Assembly: GCA_900553775.1 (NCBI GenBank)
Contig: USEZ01000059.1
Coordinates: 1 to 10,495 of the forward strand
Origin: an uncultured Slackia sp.
Lineage (GTDB): Bacteria > Actinomycetota > Coriobacteriia > Coriobacteriales > Eggerthellaceae
DNA: 10,495 nucleotides
Direction: 5' to 3'
Of the stretch, positions 1-6,329 are shown one piece after another. Both the position numbers and the translations under genes were made by a program. The notes beneath the pieces are model-generated. The model saw nothing but the letters and a program-made list of their open reading frames with translations, had not been told where the DNA came from and did not search any database. How positions within the stretch are numbered: the stretch's first letter is position 1; each line of letters begins with the position of its first letter.

Positions 1-249
1 TCCGTATGGTCCCGTTGTTCGTGCTGTTCGACTTCGTTGTACGTTTGTCGAGGTTTCGAGCCGATTTCGAATGCGTAGATGGATCGTTTCAGGCGTTACG
101 TCTGTGTTGCCAGGTCGCTAAACATCGGTAAAGCACGTCGGTGACTTCGTGTTTCTTTTGTTTTTCGGGCAATAATCCTTTGCGTTCGACATATTCCTGC
201 GCATGCGTTCGAAAGTTTTGACTCGCCGTTTTGGAATAGGAGTGCAAGT
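1..249. other. Upstream region of amt, no gene seen
   Basis: I see no credible coding region on either strand here. No repeat, terminator or clear sigma70 promoter stands out. A TTGACT at 218-223 resembles a -35 box, but no TATAAT-like hexamer follows at 16-18 bases. The stretch probably carries the amt promoter, but I cannot place it. Confidence 0.4.
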
Positions 250-300
250 ATGCGGGATCGCTTCGGGCGTGCTATGCGCGATGATGCGCGCAGGAGGTGA
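250..300 (+). CDS. Possible 16-residue leader peptide upstream of amt
   Basis: A short ORF starts at ATG 250 and stops with TGA at 298-300. An AGGAG at 238-242 sits 7 bases ahead, which is ideal ribosome-binding spacing. The peptide is rich in arginine and aspartate. It ends in two consecutive AGG arginine codons just before the stop, and those codons form the AGGAGG that primes the next ATG at 303. It is in the same frame as amt but separated from it by the stop codon. It could be a regulatory leader peptide that controls downstream translation, or a chance ORF. No family is recognised. Confidence 0.3.
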   Translation: MRDRFGRAMRDDARRR

Positions 301-302
301 CG

Positions 303-464
303 ATGCGCTCAGGAGATGTCGGTCGACATCGAGAATCGATCGTGGTGCGGAAGGGAAGCAATGTACGATTCGGGAACGACTTCTTTTATGGCTGTTTGCA
401 CAATGCTGGTGTTTTTGATGACGCCGGCGCTGGCGTTTTTCTACGGCGGACTTTCGCGGCGTAA
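303..464 (+). CDS. Possible 53-residue out-of-frame ORF overlapping amt start
   Basis: ATG 303 is preceded by a perfect AGGAGG (292-297) at 5-base spacing, the best ribosome-binding site near the amt start. Its frame differs from amt, and it reads through to TAA at 462-464, overlapping the first ~100 bases of amt. The peptide matches no family I know and is probably not a functional protein. Its translation would, however, carry ribosomes over the amt start. It may be a decoy or coupling ORF, or simply fortuitous. Confidence 0.2.
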   Translation: MRSGDVGRHRESIVVRKGSNVRFGNDFFYGCLHNAGVFDDAGAGVFLRRTFAA

Positions 465-1623
465 AAACGTCGTCAATACGATGATTATGGCGTTTTCCTC
501 GCTCGGGCTAGTCGGGGTGCTTTGGGTTGTGGCGGGTTGGTCCATCGCGTATGGCGGAGACGGATCGTCGCCGTTCGTGGGAGGGCTAAACCAGCTGTTT
601 TGTCCGGATGTTTTGTCGGAGGCTCTTGTCGGAGCAGTCGATGATGCCGCCTACCCTGGAATCGTCGACGTGGCATTCCAGCTCGCATTCTGTGCAATCA
701 CCGTCACCATCATCACAGGTGCGGTAGCCGGCCGCATGAAGTTTTCGGCGGTATTGGCGTTTGTGGCAGTGTGGTGTTTGGCGGTTTACGCTCCGCTAGC
801 GCATATGGTCTGGGGAGGTGACGGAAGCTTTATCGGAGGCATGATCGGCGCCCTCGATTTCGCGGGCGGCGACGTCGTCCATATCTCGTCGGGCCTTACA
901 GGTTTGATTCTGTGTCTGCTGCTCGGTAAAAGACGCGGTTTCGGTTTGATGGCATATCGGCCCCATAACGTGCCGTTCGTACTTTTGGGAACAGGGCTTT
1001 TGTGGTTCGGATGGTTCGGATTCAATGCCGGATCGGCATTCGCTGCCGATGCTGTGGCGGCGCTATCTCTGATCAACACGATGGTCGCCCCGGCTGCTGC
1101 CATGCTTGCCTGGATGCTTGTCGAGCGAATTCATGCTGGTAAAGTCACCTTGGTCGGAGCGTGCACGGGTGCCCTTGCGGGATTGGTCGCCATCACGCCT
1201 GCAGCAGGCTTCGTCGACCTTTGGGCCGCCGCCGTCATGGGCGCCATCACTGCGCCCGTCTGCTATGCGGCGATTGCTTTCCTCAAACCGCGTCTCGGCT
1301 ATGACGATGCGCTCGATGCTTTCGGATGTCACGGCATCGGAGGAATTGTGGGCGGTTTGCTGACGGGTGTGTTTTGCGTTCCCGAGCTTTCATGGACAGG
1401 CGTCGGCGGATTGCTGTATACGGGCGATTTCTCGCTGCTCGCCTCCCAAGCTGCGGGCATTGCGGTAACGATCATCTATGTGGTCGTTCTTTCGACGGCG
1501 ATTGGATTCGTCGTCAAGGCTTTGTTTGGCGGATTGCGCGTCTCGATTGCCGAGGAAAACGAAGGCCTCGATTCGCGTCAGCATGGCGAAAGCGCCTATC
1601 CTTCGTTCAACGGTCTCGATTGA
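361..1623 (+). CDS. amt: Ammonium transporter (Amt/MEP/Rh family)
   Basis: This is an Amt ammonium channel of 420 residues from this start, the usual length for an 11-helix trimeric inner-membrane channel that conducts NH3/NH4+. The N-terminus carries the family signature T-P-A-L-A-F-F-Y-G-G followed by R-R-K-N. The conserved D-F-A-G-G-x-V-V-H segment gives the structural Asp (about 166) and first pore histidine (about 174), and H-G-I-G-G gives the second pore histidine (about 324). The F-N-A-G-S motif is near 221-225. I chose ATG 361 because the Amt fold begins directly after it and a purine-rich AAGGGA lies at 351-356. An in-frame ATG at 316 would add 15 residues, but its AGGAG touches the start codon with no spacer. 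The C-terminal cytoplasmic tail, where PII proteins dock, is short and acidic. The PII gene follows 127 bases downstream with no terminator between, so the two are likely co-transcribed. Confidence 0.95.
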   Translation: MYDSGTTSFMAVCTMLVFLMTPALAFFYGGLSRRKNVVNTMIMAFSSLGLVGVLWVVAGWSIAYGGDGSSPFVGGLNQLFCPDVLSEALVGAVDDAAYPGIVDVAFQLAFCAITVTIITGAVAGRMKFSAVLAFVAVWCLAVYAPLAHMVWGGDGSFIGGMIGALDFAGGDVVHISSGLTGLILCLLLGKRRGFGLMAYRPHNVPFVLLGTGLLWFGWFGFNAGSAFAADAVAALSLINTMVAPAAAMLAWMLVERIHAGKVTLVGACTGALAGLVAITPAAGFVDLWAAAVMGAITAPVCYAAIAFLKPRLGYDDALDAFGCHGIGGIVGGLLTGVFCVPELSWTGVGGLLYTGDFSLLASQAAGIAVTIIYVVVLSTAIGFVVKALFGGLRVSIAEENEGLDSRQHGESAYPSFNGLD

Positions 1624-1696
1624 TTGAGAAGGTATTGCAAGCGGTGCTTGTCGCTGCTGCGTCTTAAGGCTGCAAGAGGTTATGTGCTTACGTGCT

Positions 1697-1734
1697 CGCG
1701 GCAATTCATTCGGCTGAAGCGTCGCATTGCCGCG
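1697..1734 (+). promoter_or_regulatory. Hairpin between amt and the PII ribosome-binding site
   Basis: A perfect 9-base inverted repeat, CGCGGCAAT (1697-1705) and ATTGCCGCG (1726-1734), encloses a 20-base loop. It ends 5 bases before the AAAAGGAGG of the PII gene. No T-run follows, so it is not a classic terminator. It could be an RNA-processing or stability element that sets PII output relative to amt. Confidence 0.35.
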
Positions 1735-1750
1735 CGAAAAGGAGGTTGAC

Positions 1751-2089
1751 ATGAAGAAAATAGAGGCAATTGTGCGGTCTTCGAAGCTCGAGGATATCAA
1801 GGATGCTCTGCTGGCATCAGGCTTCAGAGGCATGACGGTCTATCAGGTGCAAGGGTGTGGAAAGCAGCACGGATGGAAGGAGTACTATCGTGGAAGCGAA
1901 GTCATCGTGAACATGGTGCCTAAGGTGGCGTTGTCGCTGGTGGTCGAAGACGGTCAGGTTGAGTCGATCATCAACACCATTTGCCGTGCGGCAAGGACAG
2001 GCGATGTTGGCGACGGGAAGATTTTCGTATCGCCCATCGAAGAGGCCGTGCGCATTCGGACGGGAGAACGGGGAAGCGCGGCCGTGTGA
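1751..2089 (+). CDS. glnK: PII nitrogen regulatory protein (GlnB/GlnK type)
   Basis: The product is a 112-residue PII signal protein, the same length as E. coli GlnB and alignable without gaps. PII trimers bind ATP/ADP and 2-oxoglutarate and report nitrogen status; GlnK-type members plug Amt channels. Visible family residues include G27-M-T-V30, G37 and Q39 (2-oxoglutarate/ATP site), Y46-R-G-S-E50 in the T-loop, K58, T83-G84, G87-D-G-K90, and R101/R103 in the R-I-R-T-G motif. Position 51 is valine (codon GTC at 1901-1903) instead of the tyrosine that is uridylylated in proteobacteria and adenylylated in many actinobacteria. I chose ATG 1751 because AGGAGG sits 5 bases upstream and the family starts with M-K-K-I; a TTG 24 bases earlier is rejected. 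Linkage to amt argues for GlnK over GlnB, although the symbol is conventional. Confidence 0.95.
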   Translation: MKKIEAIVRSSKLEDIKDALLASGFRGMTVYQVQGCGKQHGWKEYYRGSEVIVNMVPKVALSLVVEDGQVESIINTICRAARTGDVGDGKIFVSPIEEAVRIRTGERGSAAV

Positions 2090-2135
2090 CGCTGGGTTCA
2101 AAACGCATCGAAACTGTGCGCGGGGCGGGATATCT

Positions 2136-2148
2136 CTGGTCGAACCAG
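2136..2148. promoter_or_regulatory. Small inverted repeat after the PII gene
   Basis: CTGGT (2136-2140) and ACCAG (2144-2148) form a 5-base stem with a 3-base loop, 47 bases past the PII stop codon. No T-run follows. It may be a weak transcription end, a protein site, or chance. Confidence 0.2.
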
Positions 2149-2259
2149 CAGGCTTTCGAACAGGGGTTTTGCCGACATCCCCCTTTTCGCGGTATTCGAA
2201 GAGACGTTCACGCCAATCGCGGTAGGGCCCAGCCTCTCCTTTGTCTCATAGTGCAAGTG

Positions 2260-2274
2260 CGCACCGACGGTGCG
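2260..2274. promoter_or_regulatory. Perfect dyad upstream of the flavoprotein gene
   Basis: CGCACC (2260-2265) and GGTGCG (2269-2274) are perfect inverted repeats around GAC, ending 27 bases before the flavoprotein ATG. A second, imperfect dyad of the form CTC-GAA-TGA-TTT-GAG follows at 2277-2291 and overlaps the ribosome-binding site. Either could be an operator, possibly for the neighbouring LuxR-type regulator, but this is inferred from position only. I could not define the promoter itself. Confidence 0.3.
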
Positions 2275-2301
2275 TCTCGAATGATTTGAGAGGAGAGGGT
2301 T

Positions 2302-3867
2302 ATGGGGAATTCGGTTCGTAACGGCGTTTCGCGTCGTTCTTTTGTGAAGAGCCTGGGGCTGGGCGCTGCGGGCCTGGGAGCGTTTGCGCTGGCGGGCTGT
2401 GCCGCCGATGGCGCGAAGGGTTCTTCCTCGGCTTCTGACAAATGGGATCACGAGGCAGACGTCGTCGTGGTTGGCACGGGCACCGCAGGCGTTGCCGCGG
2501 CAAAGACCGCTCTTGATGCGGGCGCCACGGTCATCATGGTGGAAAAAGAGGCCGGTGCCGGCGGCGTCAGCAGCGTGTGCGAGCAGTACTGCGCGTTCGA
2601 TTCCGACCTGCATATTCCGCAGAACTTCGACGACGTCCAGGACAGCGCCGAACTGATGCTTCAGGACGCGATGCTTTGCTCCAACGGCACCGCCGATGAG
2701 AAGCTGGCGAAGGTCTACTGCGACAAATCCGCCGAGGGCATCAACTGGATGATCGAGCAGGGTTGCGAGTTCAAGGACACGCTGCGCGTTTCCGACGGCC
2801 GTGCGGGTCAGGGCAAGTACATCCTTGCCACTCCGGGCGATCTGACGATGAAGGTTCTTGCTTCCATAGAAGCGCAGGGCGGCGAGATTCTTACCAAGAC
2901 CCCCTTGTCCTCGATCGTGCGCGACGGCGAAACCGGCCGCGTCATCGGCATCCGCTGCGACGAAGACAAGATCGGCATCAAGGCCAACAAGGGCGTGGTC
3001 ATCTGCACCGGCCCCTGGGGCAACGACGAGGTTCTGACCGCTCGTCACACCAAGGTTCTGCCTGACATCGTTACCGAGTGCGCCGACACGCTTGCCTCGT
3101 TCGGCATGCCGTACGGCCCCTACACCGGCGAGGCCATCATCGCTGCCCAGAAGGCAGGCGCAGCCGTTCGCCATATGGAATACATGATGTACGACCCGTA
3201 TTACTCGGTGCCCGAGGTCATGTCTCAGAAGATTCTGCCTGCAGGCCTGACGCGTGCCGTGAACCAGGTTCTTGTGACCTCCGAGGGCAAGCGCTTCACC
3301 AACGAAGGCGCAGACCGCGGCGCAATCGCGCTCGATATCATCGACGCGCTCCCCGATCACGTGTGCTATCCCATCGTCGACGGCCGCCATATGCCCGATC
3401 CCACGGGTTCGATCAAGGTGGACGCTGAAAAGGTTGCGAAGCTTTCCGAGGCGGGCATTTTGGCATCGGGTGACACCATCGAGGCTCTCGCGGCCGACAT
3501 GGAAGCCAAGTTCGGCACCCCTGCGAGCGCCGTTTTGGAGACGATCGCTCGCTACAACGAGTACTGTGCATCGGGCGTCGACGCCGAGTTCGGCAAAGAC
3601 CCGCATCATATGACCCCGATCGACCAGGCTCCGTTCGTCGCCGGCCCGGCCGAGACGGCAATTCCGATGTCCACCCACGGCGGCATCGAAATCAACGAAG
3701 AGGCCCGCGTGATCGACGTCGAGGGCAACCCCATCCCCGGCCTGTTCGCAGCCGGCATGTGCACGGGCGGCGTTCTCGGAACCAGCACGACTTCCGGCAA
3801 CTGGCAGATGAGCGGCCTGGTGTACGGCCGCATCGCCGGCGAGCTTGCTGCCGCTGAAACCGTCTAA
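2302..3867 (+). CDS. Tat-exported FAD-dependent oxidoreductase (FAD_binding_2, fumarate-reductase superfamily)
   Basis: This is a 521-residue flavoprotein of the FccA/UrdA/Sdh flavosubunit superfamily. The N-terminus has a Tat motif, S-R-R-S-F-V-K (residues 10-16), a hydrophobic stretch and a lipobox L-A-G-C ending at Cys33, so it is probably exported folded with FAD and lipid-anchored outside the membrane. The FAD-binding Rossmann motif is G58-x-G60-x-x-G63, with Glu81 as the likely ribose-binding acid. G-K-R-F-T-N-E (about 329-335) is the family signature. Arg318 and Arg339, 21 residues apart, match the proton-relay and catalytic arginines (R381, R402) of Shewanella FccA. The substrate-binding His and Arg are replaced: the HPT motif by D298-P-Y, HHTMGG by M-S-T-H-G-G (456-461), and the NR pair by S495-T496. 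Fumarate is therefore unlikely, and the substrate is unknown. No FMN-binding or heme domain is fused, so electrons must come from a separate partner. AGGAG at 2291-2295 supports the start. Convergent with the LuxR-type regulator. Confidence 0.9.
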   Translation: MGNSVRNGVSRRSFVKSLGLGAAGLGAFALAGCAADGAKGSSSASDKWDHEADVVVVGTGTAGVAAAKTALDAGATVIMVEKEAGAGGVSSVCEQYCAFDSDLHIPQNFDDVQDSAELMLQDAMLCSNGTADEKLAKVYCDKSAEGINWMIEQGCEFKDTLRVSDGRAGQGKYILATPGDLTMKVLASIEAQGGEILTKTPLSSIVRDGETGRVIGIRCDEDKIGIKANKGVVICTGPWGNDEVLTARHTKVLPDIVTECADTLASFGMPYGPYTGEAIIAAQKAGAAVRHMEYMMYDPYYSVPEVMSQKILPAGLTRAVNQVLVTSEGKRFTNEGADRGAIALDIIDALPDHVCYPIVDGRHMPDPTGSIKVDAEKVAKLSEAGILASGDTIEALAADMEAKFGTPASAVLETIARYNEYCASGVDAEFGKDPHHMTPIDQAPFVAGPAETAIPMSTHGGIEINEEARVIDVEGNPIPGLFAAGMCTGGVLGTSTTSGNWQMSGLVYGRIAGELAAAETV

Positions 3868-3889
3868 ACCTGGCTTTACCCCTCCCTTA

Positions 3890-3930
3890 TTCCCCTGCGT
3901 TTCATTAAGAGGCGCAGGGGAATTTTATTT
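3890..3930 (+). terminator. Rho-independent terminator after the flavoprotein gene
   Basis: TTCCCCTGCG (3890-3899) and CGCAGGGGAA (3913-3922) form a perfect 10-bp stem with a 13-base loop, followed by TTTTATTT (3923-3930). The T-run overlaps the stop codon of the convergent regulator gene. On the minus strand the stem is followed by purine-rich sequence, so termination works mainly in the plus direction. Confidence 0.9.
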
Positions 3931-5457
3931 CCCGCTTTCCTTGCGGCGCAATTCCGCTTCGCCGCTCTCAAGAAGGTCGAGCAGTTCTTGACGCGAATGG
4001 ACTTCCATCTTGGCGTAGGCGTGCTTGAGGTGGGTTTTGACGGTGTGTTCCGATATCAGATTGTTGTCGGCAATCGCGCGTGCGCTGCGTCCTGTCGAAA
4101 ATTCGCCGACGATCTGTTTTTCGCGCTTCGAAAGGGCGAATCTTCGTGCCATCAAATCGAGGGCGGCGTTGTTTTCGAGCGGAGCGGCGGGTGCGGGTGC
4201 ATCGAGCGGTTTCGTTTCTTGCTCGGACTTGCTTTTGCGGGAAGGGTTGGGGCGGCTTTCGTTTTCCGCGTCGGTTTCGATGCTTCGGGAGGCTTGCGTC
4301 GGCGCATGTCCGGTTTCGGCGCCGTGGCGTGCCGTCTGGCGTGCAAGCACGACGAAAAGCAGGGCCGTTCCAACCGAAAGCATTCCAATGGCCATGGCCG
4401 CATATTGAGCGGTATCGAACGGAGTCGCCTGCATAAAGATGCCCCCGAGCGTTCTTCCGCATGCGATGGAAATCTGCGAAACTCCGACGGCAAGCCCCAG
4501 AAGATAGAATCCCGGAAGCTTGCGTTCGTGGGCCCTGCCCGTGAACGCCATCCACATCAGGCAGAAAAACGTGTGCAGCGCGATGGTTACCAGACTCGCA
4601 GACAATTCGGCGCTTTCGGGGGCCACGATGCGCATGGTGATGATCGCCGTCAGCGCGATGGCGCAGAGCGGATAGGCGAAATCAAGGTCGATGCGCGTTA
4701 CGCGCGCGGTAACCGTCCATATGAACAGAACCGTTGCCACCGCGCCGCCGATGATGCCCGTGAGGGCCGTTTGATGGCTGTGAACGCTTGAGATTATGTC
4801 GAATTCGATGATGAATCCGCACGTCGCGGAAAAAACCGCCGCGGCGACGATCGAACGTTTTACGCGTCGCGTCAGCTCGTCGATCGATCCGCGCGGCCGG
4901 TGCTTTTCCATCATGCGTTTCGCGATCCAGGCGTGGTTTTTCAGGCATAATCCAAGCGCTACGAACGATGCGAAAAGCAAAGCGAAAAGGAGAAGCTTTC
5001 TTGCGTCTTCGTTCAAGGGGGATGCGATAGGCACGATCGAAATCAAGATAACGAAGCCGCTGGCTATCATAGGCAGCGAAAACGAAGGCCGATAGCCCGA
5101 GAAAACTTCCATCCAGCATAAAATGACAAGCGTCCATCCGATGCCGCCGAGCGCCTGTTCGACGAGAATCGCGCCTGTGGACGGGGGAAGCGATTCGGCG
5201 AGGACGAACCTTGCGATCGTGCAGACGACGCCCATGGCGAAGAACGGAACGGCGCTGCATGCCTTGCCGAGGTAGGCGAGCGCGGCCACGTACAAGCATG
5301 CGGCTCCACCTGCCGCGATGCCGACGACGGCGAATGCTTCGGCTGAATAGGGGCCCGAACCGGAATCGAGCATCCTCGATCCCTGGTGGAGCCCGAAGCC
5401 GATTACGGCAAGCGTTATGAGAGCGGCTTCTTTCAGCCGGTCGCGTGAAATCTCCAA
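3925..5457 (-). CDS. LuxR-type HTH regulator with 12-helix membrane domain
   Basis: This is a 510-residue regulator. About twelve hydrophobic helices fill residues 11-368, arranged as two sets of six with a basic cytoplasmic loop near 175-200, like a transporter fold. A polar linker (about 369-435) rich in Ser, Pro and charged residues follows. The C-terminus is a GerE/LuxR helix-turn-helix (about 440-496) with the typical S-K-R-E-K-Q-I start and S-E-H-T-V-K-T-H-L recognition helix. Such proteins are abundant in Eggerthellaceae beside Tat-exported flavoproteins and molybdoenzymes. The plausible role is to sense a small molecule at the membrane and switch on the adjacent enzyme; the ligand is unknown. 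The start codon is TTG (complement of 5455-5457), supported by AAGGAG (complement of 5465-5470) at 7-8 base spacing. Tail-to-tail with the flavoprotein gene. Confidence 0.9.
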   Translation of the reverse strand: MEISRDRLKEAALITLAVIGFGLHQGSRMLDSGSGPYSAEAFAVVGIAAGGAACLYVAALAYLGKACSAVPFFAMGVVCTIARFVLAESLPPSTGAILVEQALGGIGWTLVILCWMEVFSGYRPSFSLPMIASGFVILISIVPIASPLNEDARKLLLFALLFASFVALGLCLKNHAWIAKRMMEKHRPRGSIDELTRRVKRSIVAAAVFSATCGFIIEFDIISSVHSHQTALTGIIGGAVATVLFIWTVTARVTRIDLDFAYPLCAIALTAIITMRIVAPESAELSASLVTIALHTFFCLMWMAFTGRAHERKLPGFYLLGLAVGVSQISIACGRTLGGIFMQATPFDTAQYAAMAIGMLSVGTALLFVVLARQTARHGAETGHAPTQASRSIETDAENESRPNPSRKSKSEQETKPLDAPAPAAPLENNAALDLMARRFALSKREKQIVGEFSTGRSARAIADNNLISEHTVKTHLKHAYAKMEVHSRQELLDLLESGEAELRRKESGK

Positions 5458-5515
5458 GACCGTCTCCTTCGTTGTTCGGTCGCCTATGCGATGCGAGGGC
5501 AGAGCCTGGTGAGGT

Positions 5516-5527
5516 GGACAGGTGTCC
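5516..5527. promoter_or_regulatory. Small dyad upstream of the LuxR-type gene
   Basis: GGACA (5516-5520) and TGTCC (5523-5527) are perfect inverted repeats separated by GG, about 60 bases upstream of the regulator's TTG start. It could be an operator in the shared intergenic region with tatB, but such short dyads also occur by chance. Confidence 0.2.
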
Positions 5528-5599
5528 GCATTGTGTCGTATGGCATGACGGAAGTCTACCGGAGCAGTGGATGATAATCGTTTCGCAGGGCGTGGATGG

Positions 5600-5630
5600 T
5601 TGCCGTCTCGGCCTGCCGTTGTGCTAAGAT
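5600..5630 (+). promoter_or_regulatory. Candidate promoter of the tatB-tatC operon
   Basis: TTGCCG (5600-5605) is followed, after 19 bases, by TAAGAT (5625-5630). The -10 is preceded by TGC, giving an extended -10 that can compensate for the long spacer. The predicted start near 5637 leaves a ~30-base leader before the GTG start of the tatB-like gene. Confidence 0.4.
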
Positions 5631-5666
5631 TACACGGTTATTCTTCGAGAGTTTGAGAGGTATATT

Positions 5667-6329
5667 GTGTTCGGTATAGGTGGATTCGAACTATTCCTCA
5701 TCTTGCTGTTCGGGTTTTTGATTTTCGGCCCCGACAAGCTGCCGCAGCTTGCCAAGACCATCGGCATGGCGGTGCAGAAATTCCGCAGCGCGCAGGACGA
5801 GATGAACAAGGTCGTCAAAACCGAGATTTACGACCCCATGAGCGACAAGCCGGTGAAAAACCCGCTTGATGCGATCGATAAAGACAACAAGCAGAAGGTG
5901 GAGAAGAAGGAATCCTTCGCCGCCCGCAAGGCTAAATACGACAAAGAGCGCGAAGACAAAAAGAAGCGCGAGGCCGCCAACGAGGCTGCCAAAGAGGTGC
6001 GTGCCGCAGCTGCCGCCGAAAAGAAGGCCGCAGACGAGGCCGCATCCGCTGCAGGCGCTGCGGGAACCGCCGCTGCTGTGAGCGCTGCCGCCAAGCCCGC
6101 TGTGAAAACCCCGTCCCAGGTTCATGAGGAGGTCATGGGCGCGCGCAAAGAGGCCACCGCGAAGGTTGCCGCCGAGCAAGAGGCCAAGCGCGCTGCCGAC
6201 AAAGACCTCGCCGACGAGATTTTCGGCACCAAGCCTGCCGTGAAGAAAACCCAGAACAAGGATGCGGCCGCGCCCGCTTCCGCCGATGCCGCCGAGGCGT
6301 CTGATTCTGCCAAGAAGGAGGACAACTAA
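5667..6329 (+). CDS. tatB: Twin-arginine translocase TatA/TatB-family subunit (TatB-like)
   Basis: This is a 220-residue single-pass subunit of the Tat machinery, which exports folded proteins bearing twin-arginine signals. The N-terminus M-F-G-I-G-G-F-E-L has the membrane Glu8 typical of TatB. One transmembrane helix spans about residues 6-20, then the F-G-P hinge (20-22) and an amphipathic helix (about 24-45). The Gly-Pro hinge favours TatB over TatA; no second TatA/E gene is in the window, so the subunit could also act alone with TatC. From about residue 60 the tail is very long and low-complexity, rich in Ala, Lys and Glu, and likely helical or coiled coil. Most TatA proteins are under 100 residues and E. 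coli TatB is about 170. The start is GTG 5667, with GAGAGG at 5655-5660. The stop overlaps the tatC start as TAATG, indicating translational coupling. Confidence 0.9.
   Translation: MFGIGGFELFLILLFGFLIFGPDKLPQLAKTIGMAVQKFRSAQDEMNKVVKTEIYDPMSDKPVKNPLDAIDKDNKQKVEKKESFAARKAKYDKEREDKKKREAANEAAKEVRAAAAAEKKAADEAASAAGAAGTAAAVSAAAKPAVKTPSQVHEEVMGARKEATAKVAAEQEAKRAADKDLADEIFGTKPAVKKTQNKDAAAPASADAAEASDSAKKEDN

Noticed and set aside
316..360. 15-residue N-terminal extension of Amt from ATG 316
   Set aside because: AGGAG touches the ATG with zero spacing, the extension is polar and absent from typical Amt proteins, and ATG 361 begins exactly at the conserved fold. Automatic annotation may still prefer 316.
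2098..3678. 526-codon open frame on the minus strand across the flavoprotein gene
   Set aside because: It lies antisense to a gene with clear FAD and Tat motifs. Its own translation is His/Arg/Val-rich without family motifs, typical of a codon-position shadow in GC-rich DNA.
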